A stretch of 5,515 bases of DNA from Clostridia bacterium (GCA_017517985.1 JAFWWX010000113.1:1-5515); one strand, 5' to 3'. Counted from the stretch's first letter, positions 1 to 5,511 are shown. Notes: generated by a model not told the origin, from the sequence alone. A program made the numbers and translations.

Positions 1-911
1 GAGTCATATGTACCATTATCAGCATTGAGCATATCGTATCCTGCATCCTGAAGATACTTTACTGCTCTCTCCGATTCCTCCATATTTCTTCCGACCTCTG
101 TGTATTCTTCGCCGGGCATCGCACCCTCACAGAAACCTTTCATTTTTGATTCAACAGAATAACGAAGAGATACCGGGAAATCACTTCCACACTCTTTTTT
201 TATTGCCTTTACAACTTCCGTTGCAAAACGGTATCTGTTTTCAAAGCTTCCGCCATACTCATCGGTACGTTTATTGAAAAATTCAATTGCAAACTGGTCA
301 AGAAGATAACCTTCGTGAACAGCGTGTACCTCAACACCGTCAACCCCTGCATCCATACAAAGTTTTGCTGTCTTTGCAAAGGCTTCGATTATTTCGTGAA
401 TCTGTTCAACTGTCATTTCAGGGCAGATAATATCGTGTGCCCAACGTGACGGCTGAGGACTGGGGCTTGCAAGCTCGTGGTTTGTATCAATAATCGGCTT
501 TATAAGAGTGCGGGTAAACTTGTTTTTATGTAACGGTGCAACAAGCTCTGTGATTGCCCAGGAGCGTCCCATTCCGGCGGTGAGCTGAACAAACAGCTTT
601 GCGCCTGTCTTATGGATTTCATCCATAAATTCCTTTAACTCTTTAAACATTTTCGGATTCTGCCACAGCCATTTTCCGAAGAATGTATCACGCAAAGGCG
701 CTATACCCGGAATAATAAGACCTACGTTATTATTGGCTCTTTCAAGAAACAGCTTTGCTGCCTCCTTATCAAAGTGACAGCCTCCCAGTTCAAACCAACC
801 GAAAAGCGATGTTCCTCCCATAGGGCACATAACGATTCTGTTTTTTATCTCCACATTTCTGATTTTCCAGGGGGTAAACAACGCATCAAGATTCTTGTTT
901 GTTTCGTTCAT
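1..911 (-). CDS. NADH:flavin oxidoreductase, 2-enoate / 2,4-dienoyl-CoA reductase type (N-terminal 303 residues, cut by left edge)
   Basis: This is the FMN-binding TIM-barrel part of an Old Yellow Enzyme family protein, which reduces C=C bonds next to a carbonyl or carboxyl group. The N-terminus reads LFTPWKIRNVEIKNRIVMCP (residues 11-30), typical of the barrel start. HAVHEGYLLDQF (196-207) carries the likely proton-donor Tyr202, followed by NKRTDEYGGSFENRYRF (213-229), a family hallmark. SLRYS (248-252) supplies Arg250, likely for FMN. The family includes BaiCD, BaiH, FadH and clostridial enoate reductases of about 640-670 residues, with an iron-sulfur site and an FAD/NADH domain; those parts would lie beyond the left edge. 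ATG at 911 is preferred because GAAAGG lies 4 bases before it. An in-frame ATG at 923 would add four residues but has its GAAAGG directly abutting. It is the fourth gene of the operon, 55 bases after the dehydrogenase. The family is secure; the substrate is unknown. Confidence 0.9.
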   Translation of the reverse strand, partial: MNETNKNLDALFTPWKIRNVEIKNRIVMCPMGGTSLFGWFELGGCHFDKEAAKLFLERANNNVGLIIPGIAPLRDTFFGKWLWQNPKMFKELKEFMDEIHKTGAKLFVQLTAGMGRSWAITELVAPLHKNKFTRTLIKPIIDTNHELASPSPQPSRWAHDIICPEMTVEQIHEIIEAFAKTAKLCMDAGVDGVEVHAVHEGYLLDQFAIEFFNKRTDEYGGSFENRYRFATEVVKAIKKECGSDFPVSLRYSVESKMKGFCEGAMPGEEYTEVGRNMEESERAVKYLQDAGYDMLNADNGTYD

Positions 912-966
912 AACACCTTTCATCCTTTCGATATTTCACATATTTGTTATTTCAAAATATTTTTGC

Positions 967-2175
967 TTATTTACTCCAATCTGCAACCATATAATAAATT
1001 TTTTCCAACTCCTTTCCTGTCATAAGTTTAGGAACAGGATACAGCGGATTGGATTCCTTTTCAGCATATTTTGCCATTGAAGGAATATCTTCCTTTCTGA
1101 TTCCGTTCAGTTTGTTTGGTATACCCATATCCTTATTCAGTTTCTTTACTGCTTCAATAAACTTTTTCGCACCTGTTTCATAAGAATCATTTCTATCACA
1201 AACACCTGCAACTATACCAAGTTTATATAGCTTCTTATATACACTTTTGCCGTAAGTTTCGAGCACATAAGGCATAATTACCGCATTAGCAAGACCGTGA
1301 GGCGTACCGTATTTTCCGCCAAGAGAATGTGCAACTGCATGAATATATCCCACATAAGATTTTGAAAAGGCAATTCCTGCATTATATGCGGCGCGAAGCA
1401 TATTTTCTCTGGATTTGTGATCACTTCCGTCTTTGTAGGCTTTTTCTATATTATCAAAAATAAGCCTTACAGCCATAAGTGCAAGTCGTCGAGTTTCTTT
1501 TGTTGTTGAACGCCCAATATATGCTTCAACAGCGTGCGTAAGCGCATCCATTCCCGTTGTTGCTGTCAAATGTGGCGGTAATGAATATGAAAAAGAAGCA
1601 TCAAGTACCGCATAGTGTGGAATCAAAGGGAAACTCATAAGAGCATATTTATGTTGTTTTTCGTCATCCGTGATAATTGATGCCAAAGTTACTTCACTTC
1701 CTGTTCCTGCCGTAGTAGGAATAGCAATAAGTGTTGGCAATCTTCGAAGCACGCGGAGAATCCCTTTCATCTTTCCTACAGATTTCTTAGGATATGCAAC
1801 TCTTGCTCCGACAGCTTTGCCACAATCCATTGAAGAGCCTCCTCCAATTGCAATAAGACAGTCACAATTATTTGATTTATAAACCGACAAAGCTTCTTCA
1901 ACATTTTTAACTGTGGGATTAGGCAAAGTTTTATCATACACATTATAACGAATGCTGTTCTTTTTTAATGCTTCTTCAACCGGCGAAACAAGACCATTAT
2001 CCACTATTCCCTTATCCGTAACAATAAGTACAGATTTTACTTTTTCTTTTTTAAACACGGAGGATAGTTTCGTGCAGGACTCCACTATCTCCGGCTCTCT
2101 GTACGGAAGAATAGGCAATGCAATACGGAATGCCGTTTGAAACACACGGCAAAAAATCGATTTAATAAAAAACAT
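967..2175 (-). CDS. Iron-containing (group III) alcohol dehydrogenase
   Basis: This 402-residue protein is a metal-dependent NAD(P)-linked alcohol dehydrogenase of the FucO/butanol dehydrogenase family, interconverting alcohols with aldehydes or ketones in the cytosol. GGGSSMD (111-117) is the dinucleotide-binding loop and TTAGTGSE (154-161) is a family signature. The metal ligands align with those of FucO: Asp210 and His214 in GMDALTHAVEAY, then His279 and His293 in HAVAHSLGGKYGTPHG. His283 matches the conserved catalytic-region His. The start is well supported: GAGAGG lies 5 bases upstream, overlapping the stop codon of the regulator gene, and no other Met occurs before residue 116. The first 25 residues are unusual for FucO-type enzymes, being hydrophobic and aromatic with spaced Lys/Arg, like an amphipathic helix. 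It starts 9 bases after the MarR stop, so co-transcription and perhaps translational coupling are likely. The natural substrate cannot be read. Confidence 0.95.
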   Translation of the reverse strand: MFFIKSIFCRVFQTAFRIALPILPYREPEIVESCTKLSSVFKKEKVKSVLIVTDKGIVDNGLVSPVEEALKKNSIRYNVYDKTLPNPTVKNVEEALSVYKSNNCDCLIAIGGGSSMDCGKAVGARVAYPKKSVGKMKGILRVLRRLPTLIAIPTTAGTGSEVTLASIITDDEKQHKYALMSFPLIPHYAVLDASFSYSLPPHLTATTGMDALTHAVEAYIGRSTTKETRRLALMAVRLIFDNIEKAYKDGSDHKSRENMLRAAYNAGIAFSKSYVGYIHAVAHSLGGKYGTPHGLANAVIMPYVLETYGKSVYKKLYKLGIVAGVCDRNDSYETGAKKFIEAVKKLNKDMGIPNKLNGIRKEDIPSMAKYAEKESNPLYPVPKLMTGKELEKIYYMVADWSK

Positions 2176-2184
2176 ACTTACCTC

Positions 2185-2631
2185 TCATTTATCATAGGAT
2201 TTGGCAACTTTTTCTATATTTTCACTGATAATATTCAAACTGCGATAAAAAACAGCTCTGTCTTCTGTAGAAATACCAACACTGATTTCTTCCAGCACTG
2301 CGTCAATTTTTTCTGCAATTCTTTTTCCCGCACGCTTACCTTTTTCAGTAAGAATAAAAGGAGAATTATATCTTTTTTTACTTTCACATTTACATATTAA
2401 ATATTCGTTTTTTTCAAGATAGTCAAGACTTCTCGAAATTGTTGCTTTATCTTCTTCGCATCGTTCACAAAGATCTTTTGATGTAAGTTCTTCAGATATA
2501 TACAAATAATACAGGCATGAAATATGTGGACTTCTAAGTTCATATTTTGCCATTTCTTCATTCTTGATTTTTCGTATATTTCTGTTTATTCGGTTTAACA
2601 AAACCGTGAAAGTTTCAAAACGTTCAATCAT
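2185..2631 (-). CDS. MarR-family transcriptional regulator
   Basis: This 148-residue protein has the MarR layout: an N-terminal dimerisation helix (about 1-30), then a winged helix-turn-helix, then C-terminal dimerisation helices (about 96-145). LTSKDLCERCEEDKATISRS (49-68) is the helix-turn-helix, followed by LDYLEKNEYLICKCESKKRY into the wing, and LTEKGK (94-99) after it. Such proteins bind palindromes as homodimers and usually release DNA on binding a small phenolic or acidic ligand or on cysteine oxidation. Five cysteines are present (39, 55, 58, 80, 82), with a CxxC in the helix-turn-helix and a CxC by the wing. AGGAG lies about 10 bases before the ATG. The gene is second in the operon, 38 bases after the hydrolase and 9 before the dehydrogenase. 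The twin palindromes at the operon promoter are its likely operators, making it self-regulating (inference). Confidence 0.93.
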   Translation of the reverse strand: MIERFETFTVLLNRINRNIRKIKNEEMAKYELRSPHISCLYYLYISEELTSKDLCERCEEDKATISRSLDYLEKNEYLICKCESKKRYNSPFILTEKGKRAGKRIAEKIDAVLEEISVGISTEDRAVFYRSLNIISENIEKVAKSYDK

Positions 2632-2669
2632 TTTAAAATATCTCCTATGTTATTTTTAATATACTATTT

Positions 2670-3233
2670 TTAAACAGGACAAGGTAATACCCAGTATCTC
2701 TCCAACATACTTCTTAAACTACCTTGATATTTTAATCTCATCCCCGTAATGTTACTTAAATCATCAGAAAAATACTTATTCACACTTTTGATTTCGTCAT
2801 TTGCATGACTTTTTTGCAAAATATATGCCACAAACTGCGAACAGAAGAAACCAAAACGGCTGGATTTGTATGGCAACTTCAAAAGGCTTAAGGTAAGACT
2901 GGTTCTCGAATAATAAAACAAATCCTTAAACTCAATAAAATATTCAATAGCTTTCTTAATTTTTAAATATGTTTCTTCTGACACATTCATTTCGTACAGT
3001 TGACACGGAATAGCTTTTCTACCCGGCTTTGTATATCGGTTAATGTCTTCCACAATAAAGCCTTTTGTAACAAAACTGTAGAATGTATTCATATCTTCCT
3101 CCAACCCAATAGAAGCATGAGGATATTTTAATCCCGTCAAGAACTTAATGATTTTAGTTCCTGTATCAGGAAATTTTGTCAGCAACAAATATACTTTTCG
3201 TTTTGGCTTTTCTTCTTGTTTAAATATAATCAT
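2670..3233 (-). CDS. YiiX-like / permuted NlpC-P60 (papain-fold) cysteine hydrolase, predicted
   Basis: This 187-residue protein fits the circularly permuted papain-like fold, in which the catalytic His comes first and the Cys late. His39 sits in KYPHASIGLEED (36-47) on the strand after helix 1, and Cys131 starts the helix CSQFVAYILQ (131-140). FYSFVTKGFIVEDI (51-64) follows the His strand, as in the YiiX-like hydrolases I know. Known relatives (YiiX, LRAT-like and NlpC/P60 proteins) cleave or transfer acyl or amide groups, but most bacterial members are uncharacterised and the third catalytic residue is not clear here. There is no signal peptide or membrane segment, so it is probably cytosolic. 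AGAGGAG lies 8 bases before the ATG. It is the first gene of the operon, 34 bases after the predicted transcription start. The fold call is fairly firm from the His/Cys motifs; the reaction is unknown. Confidence 0.75.
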   Translation of the reverse strand: MIIFKQEEKPKRKVYLLLTKFPDTGTKIIKFLTGLKYPHASIGLEEDMNTFYSFVTKGFIVEDINRYTKPGRKAIPCQLYEMNVSEETYLKIKKAIEYFIEFKDLFYYSRTSLTLSLLKLPYKSSRFGFFCSQFVAYILQKSHANDEIKSVNKYFSDDLSNITGMRLKYQGSLRSMLERYWVLPCPV

Positions 3234-3252
3234 AGTACAAACTCCTCTAAAC

Positions 3253-3270
3253 TTGTTGAAGTTTCAACAA
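3253..3270. promoter_or_regulatory. Palindromic operator O1 (probable MarR site over the transcription start)
   Basis: TTGTTGAA-GT-TTCAACAA has perfect 8-base arms around a 2-base centre. It lies between the -10 box and the Shine-Dalgarno site of the hydrolase gene and covers the predicted transcription start near 3267. Its arms are identical to those of the second palindrome; the centres are 35 bases apart. The size and symmetry suit a MarR dimer, and a MarR gene is in the downstream operon. Assignment to that protein is inference. Confidence 0.8.
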
Positions 3271-3273
3271 CCA

Positions 3274-3302
3274 ATTTTAACATGCACTTGTTGAAATTTC
3301 AA
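3274..3302 (-). promoter_or_regulatory. Sigma-A-type promoter of the hydrolase-marR-adh-reductase operon
   Basis: Read on the minus strand, a -35 box TTGAAA (3302-3297) is followed after exactly 17 bases by a -10 box TAAAAT (3279-3274), with a TG one base upstream of the -10 box (extended -10). The predicted start is near 3267, giving a leader of about 34 bases that includes the AGAGGAG Shine-Dalgarno site. The -35 box lies inside operator O2, and O1 covers the start, so a bound repressor would block polymerase twice. Confidence 0.8.
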
Positions 3303-3305
3303 CAA
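3288..3305. promoter_or_regulatory. Palindromic operator O2 (probable MarR site over the -35 box)
   Basis: TTGTTGAAATTTCAACAA is a perfect 18-base palindrome. It contains the whole -35 box of the operon promoter. Apart from the central base pair it is identical to O1, which argues for one protein recognising both. No third full copy was seen elsewhere in the window. Confidence 0.82.
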
Positions 3306-3334
3306 CTATTTGTAAACAATATCCACTTATTTCC

Positions 3335-3377
3335 AAAAATACAAACGCGGCATAACCGTAATGGTCACACCGCATTT
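3335..3377 (-). terminator. Intrinsic terminator after the YolD-like gene
   Basis: The minus-strand RNA begins 13 bases after the YolD-like stop codon and folds AAATGCGGUGUGACC against GGUUAUGCCGCGUUU around the loop AUUAC: 15 pairs, four of them G.U wobbles. A modest U-run (UAUUUUU, after one G) follows. In the plus-strand transcript the wobbles become A.C mismatches, so the hairpin is built for leftward transcription. It separates the polymerase unit from the MarR operon promoter 33 bases further on. Confidence 0.78.
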
Positions 3378-3390
3378 TTAAATATATTTA

Positions 3391-3822
3391 TTATATAAAA
3401 CATCCTGTATTAAAAATATCTCCGTCAATATTGCAGATATTGTCTATGTTTATACTCTCGCTGTCATCTGTTACAATCCACCTGCCCAAGCTGTCAACTT
3501 TCCTGATTACACATTCCTTTTTCACATACTCTCCGCCTGCTTTTCTATCATCAGGAACAAAATACTCTACTATTACAAAGGGTGCTTTATCACAAAGCTC
3601 CTGAATATATCTGAGTTTTTCCGAAATTATACTTTTTTCCTCCTCGCAAAGCTCACGTTTTTTCTCTGTAAGTCTTGCGGTTTCCTCTATTGCGGCACCG
3701 TGCCCTGTAAGCGATGCAAAAGGAGAAAACTGTGCCGCTCTGTCGTGGTTTGACATTTTCGGGTATTTTTTTGAAATGTGATGAGGAAGATTAATTATAT
3801 CGTCGTATTTATGGTTGCACAT
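3391..3822 (-). CDS. YolD-like family protein
   Basis: This 143-residue protein shows the YolD-like signature near its N-terminus: HHISKKYPKMSNHDRAAQFS, then PFASLTGHGAAIEETARLTE. The middle is helical and charged, and the C-terminal half carries FVPDDRKAGGEY followed by an alternation typical of small beta-strands. YolD-like proteins are coded next to Y-family polymerases in Bacillus (YolD-UvrX, YqjX-YqjW) and have been suggested to act as a Gram-positive counterpart of UmuD; the molecular role is not established. It follows the polymerase gene by 56 bases on the same strand, so a joint transcript is likely. The start is ATG at 3822, set by GGAGG six bases upstream. The reading frame stays open five codons further to a TTG at 3837, but that stretch contains the Shine-Dalgarno sequence itself. 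An intrinsic terminator follows. Confidence 0.9.
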   Translation of the reverse strand: MCNHKYDDIINLPHHISKKYPKMSNHDRAAQFSPFASLTGHGAAIEETARLTEKKRELCEEEKSIISEKLRYIQELCDKAPFVIVEYFVPDDRKAGGEYVKKECVIRKVDSLGRWIVTDDSESINIDNICNIDGDIFNTGCFI

Positions 3823-3828
3823 AACATT

Positions 3829-3833
3829 CCTCC
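3829..3833 (-). promoter_or_regulatory. Shine-Dalgarno site that sets the YolD-like start
   Basis: GGAGG on the minus strand lies 6 bases before ATG 3822. It falls inside the open frame that could begin at TTG 3837, so it argues against that longer start. Confidence 0.8.
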
Positions 3834-3878
3834 GCAATGTATCTTATGTTTTTCAGCGGTCTTTTTCAAATGTCAGCT

Positions 3879-5387
3879 CTACGCCTTATGACCGCCAATC
3901 TGACCGTTTCTATCCTTTGCAGTCGCACCTTCTTCAAAATTCATTCCTTTAAGAATTGCATTCTTTCCGTATTTATTTTTTATCTCAATCATTGCTTTCT
4001 GCTTGTTCTTTTCTCTACCAAGAGCTTCTTTTTCTCTTTCCTGCTCTTTTTCAAGCTCACTGTAATCCGTAAAAATATCAAGCTGGATAGGTATTTGTTT
4101 TTTAACAGCTTCCCTCTCGTCTATTAAATTGCAGGCACTTATATTTATTCTTCTTGAAAGGAGATTTTTGTCTGCAATTTTATCAAACACTGAAAGCACT
4201 TTTTCCATTATAATTCTTGTTGACGATGTATACTGCCCGAGATTTACATTTCCGCGTGCGTTCTTTGGAATTTTCCTGCCATACATATCTGTTGTTATTT
4301 CACCGGTATATTTCTCCGAAAATCCCTCTATATTCAGATTTTTCGAATCATATCCTATTATAAGTACAAGCTGATTTGTGACAAGTCCTTTCTCAACAAG
4401 GTCAAGCACCAGGTGATCTATCATTTCCATAACAATAAGCCTTGTTTTGTCAAAATCATAGGGACTCTGAAGAACCTGACCGGAATTTATACTGTTTGTA
4501 CTTGGTTTGTACGCCTTTATGTCTGCAATTGTACACGGCTCCCACCCCCAGGCGTGGTCAATAAGAAGCTCTGCATTTACACCAAAAAGATGGTAAAGTA
4601 AATCCTCACCACACATGGAACATCTGGCAATATCTCCCATTGTGTACATTCCGTGACTTTCAAGTGCTTTGGCATATCCTTTACCAACACGCCAGAAGTC
4701 CGTTAGAGGACGGTGATTCCAGAGAGTTTCTCTGTATGTTTTTTCACAAAGCTCAGCTATTCTTACGCCATCCTTGTCTTCAGGAATATGCTTTGCCGTA
4801 ATATCCATTGCAACTTTGCAAAGATACAGGTTTGTTCCTATCCCTGCCGCTGCTGTAATACCGGTCTCATCAAGCACGTCCGTAATGAGCATTTTAGTAA
4901 ATTCCCTTGCTGTCATCCTGCATCTTTTTAGGTATGCCGTTGCATCAATAAACACCTCGTCTATTGAATAGACATGAATATCTTCGGGTGCTATGTGACG
5001 CAGGTACACCTGGTATATAAGAGTGCTGTATTGCATATACAGTGACATTCTGGGCGGTGCTATAATAAAATCAAGGGCAAAATCAGAGTGAAGTGATAAT
5101 TCAAGTGAATCTACGGATGAGCCGGAAAACTCTCTGCCATAGATTTTTCTCTTTCTTTCAGCATTTACTGCCCGGACCTTTGAAATAACCTCGAAAAGTC
5201 TTGCTCTTCCCGAAACGCCGTATGCTTTTAATGACGGGGTAACTGCAAGACAAATTGTTTTTTCAGTTCTTGTCGGATCTGCTACAACTAGATTTGTGGT
5301 GAGAGGGTTAAGATTTCTTTCTCTGCATTCAACGCTTGCATAAAATGATTTTAAATCTATCGCAATATAGGTTCTTTCATCACTCAT
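3879..5387 (-). CDS. Y-family DNA polymerase (UvrX/UmuC-like translesion polymerase)
   Basis: This 502-residue enzyme copies past damaged template bases. YIAIDLKSFYASVE (7-20) gives metal ligand Asp11 and the likely steric gate Tyr16. YSIDEVFID (140-148) gives catalytic Asp143 and Glu144. AGIGTNLYLCKVAMDITAKH (181-200) is the conserved palm segment with Lys191, and FWRVGKGYAKALESHG (231-246) is the thumb helix-hairpin-helix. The little-finger domain follows (about 300-420). QLDIF (435-439) is a good beta-clamp binding motif. A charged, probably coiled stretch (444-470) leads to an RNGQIGGHKA tail (493-502). The tail and length match clostridial members; Bacillus UvrX and YqjW are near 410 residues. 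All catalytic residues are present, so it should be active. A G-rich Shine-Dalgarno site lies 7 bases before the ATG. It is the first gene of a two-gene unit with the YolD-like protein. No LexA box of the GAAC-N4-GTTC type is visible upstream. Confidence 0.95.
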   Translation of the reverse strand: MSDERTYIAIDLKSFYASVECRERNLNPLTTNLVVADPTRTEKTICLAVTPSLKAYGVSGRARLFEVISKVRAVNAERKRKIYGREFSGSSVDSLELSLHSDFALDFIIAPPRMSLYMQYSTLIYQVYLRHIAPEDIHVYSIDEVFIDATAYLKRCRMTAREFTKMLITDVLDETGITAAAGIGTNLYLCKVAMDITAKHIPEDKDGVRIAELCEKTYRETLWNHRPLTDFWRVGKGYAKALESHGMYTMGDIARCSMCGEDLLYHLFGVNAELLIDHAWGWEPCTIADIKAYKPSTNSINSGQVLQSPYDFDKTRLIVMEMIDHLVLDLVEKGLVTNQLVLIIGYDSKNLNIEGFSEKYTGEITTDMYGRKIPKNARGNVNLGQYTSSTRIIMEKVLSVFDKIADKNLLSRRINISACNLIDEREAVKKQIPIQLDIFTDYSELEKEQEREKEALGREKNKQKAMIEIKNKYGKNAILKGMNFEEGATAKDRNGQIGGHKA

Positions 5388-5392
5388 TTCAT

Positions 5393-5405
5393 CACCCCCC
5401 TTTTT
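5393..5405 (-). promoter_or_regulatory. Ribosome binding site of the polymerase gene with a six-G run
   Basis: The minus strand reads AAAAAGGGGGGTG, then ATGAA, then the ATG start. It matches the extended AAGGAGGTGAT site except that G replaces one A, giving G6 directly after A5. It fixes the start at 5387. Confidence 0.75.
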
Positions 5406-5460
5406 CTATATAATATTACAAAATAATTTCAATACCTACAGAAATTAAGTAAACATTTTA

Positions 5461-5489
5461 TTTATGGGGCGTGATATTAATATTGACAA
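5461..5489 (-). promoter_or_regulatory. Candidate promoter of the polymerase-yolD unit
   Basis: On the minus strand TTGTCA (5489-5484; 5 of 6 consensus) is followed after 17 bases by CATAAA (5466-5461; 4 of 6). The predicted start near 5454 would leave a leader of about 67 bases. The box overlaps the -35 region of the strong rightward promoter, so the two could compete. The -10 match is weak, and another promoter further right or nearer the gene is possible. Confidence 0.35.
5474..5483. repeat. Short palindrome between the divergent promoters
   Basis: ATATTAATAT is a perfect 10-base palindrome ending on the first base of the rightward -35 box. It could be a small operator for a regulator of either direction, but a sequence this AT-rich arises easily by chance. 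Confidence 0.3.
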
Positions 5490-5511
5490 ATCAACCATAT
5501 AAAGATATAAT
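5483..5511 (+). promoter_or_regulatory. Perfect-consensus sigma-A promoter for a divergent gene beyond the right edge
   Basis: TTGACA (5483-5488), exactly 17 bases, then TATAAT (5506-5511): both boxes and the spacer are ideal. The predicted start falls just outside the window, near 5518, so the gene it drives is not seen. It points away from the polymerase gene. Promoters this close to consensus are usually strong and often held down by a repressor. Confidence 0.8.

Noticed and set aside
1..911. Naming the flavoenzyme BaiCD or BaiH and the locus a bile-acid operon
   Set aside because: Only the barrel half is visible, its active-site loop differs from what I recall of BaiCD and BaiH, and no other bai gene is present.
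912..966. Internal promoter, operator or terminator between dehydrogenase and ene-reductase
   Set aside because: Only a TGAAATA direct repeat and a weak ATATTT/AAATAT pairing are present, with no full operator, no promoter boxes and no GC-rich stem.
774..1080. Plus-strand open frames at 774-1025 and 895-1080
   Set aside because: They lie across the minus-strand ene-reductase start and dehydrogenase end, have no Shine-Dalgarno site or recognisable domain, and read as low-complexity hydrophobic shadow protein.
1503..1510. TTGTTGAA half-site inside the dehydrogenase gene
   Set aside because: The matching TTCAACAA arm is absent and it is explained by coding sequence; other TTCAAC fragments in the window are equally unpaired.
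1670..2400. Plus-strand open frames at 1670-1882, 1952-2140 and 2137-2400
   Set aside because: They are antisense to the dehydrogenase and MarR genes, whose protein motifs are unmistakable.
3216..3398. Plus-strand 60-residue open frame over the operator region
   Set aside because: It runs through the promoter, both palindromes and the terminator and has no family features.
3391..3837. Longer YolD-like start at TTG 3837
   Set aside because: The extra five codons contain the GGAGG that is correctly spaced for ATG 3822.
3837..4971. Plus-strand open frames antisense to the polymerase
   Set aside because: They are Phe/Ser/Cys-rich shadows of the polymerase reading frame.
5404..5431. TTGAAA...TATAGA as the polymerase promoter
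   Set aside because: The implied transcription start would fall inside the ribosome binding site, leaving no usable leader.
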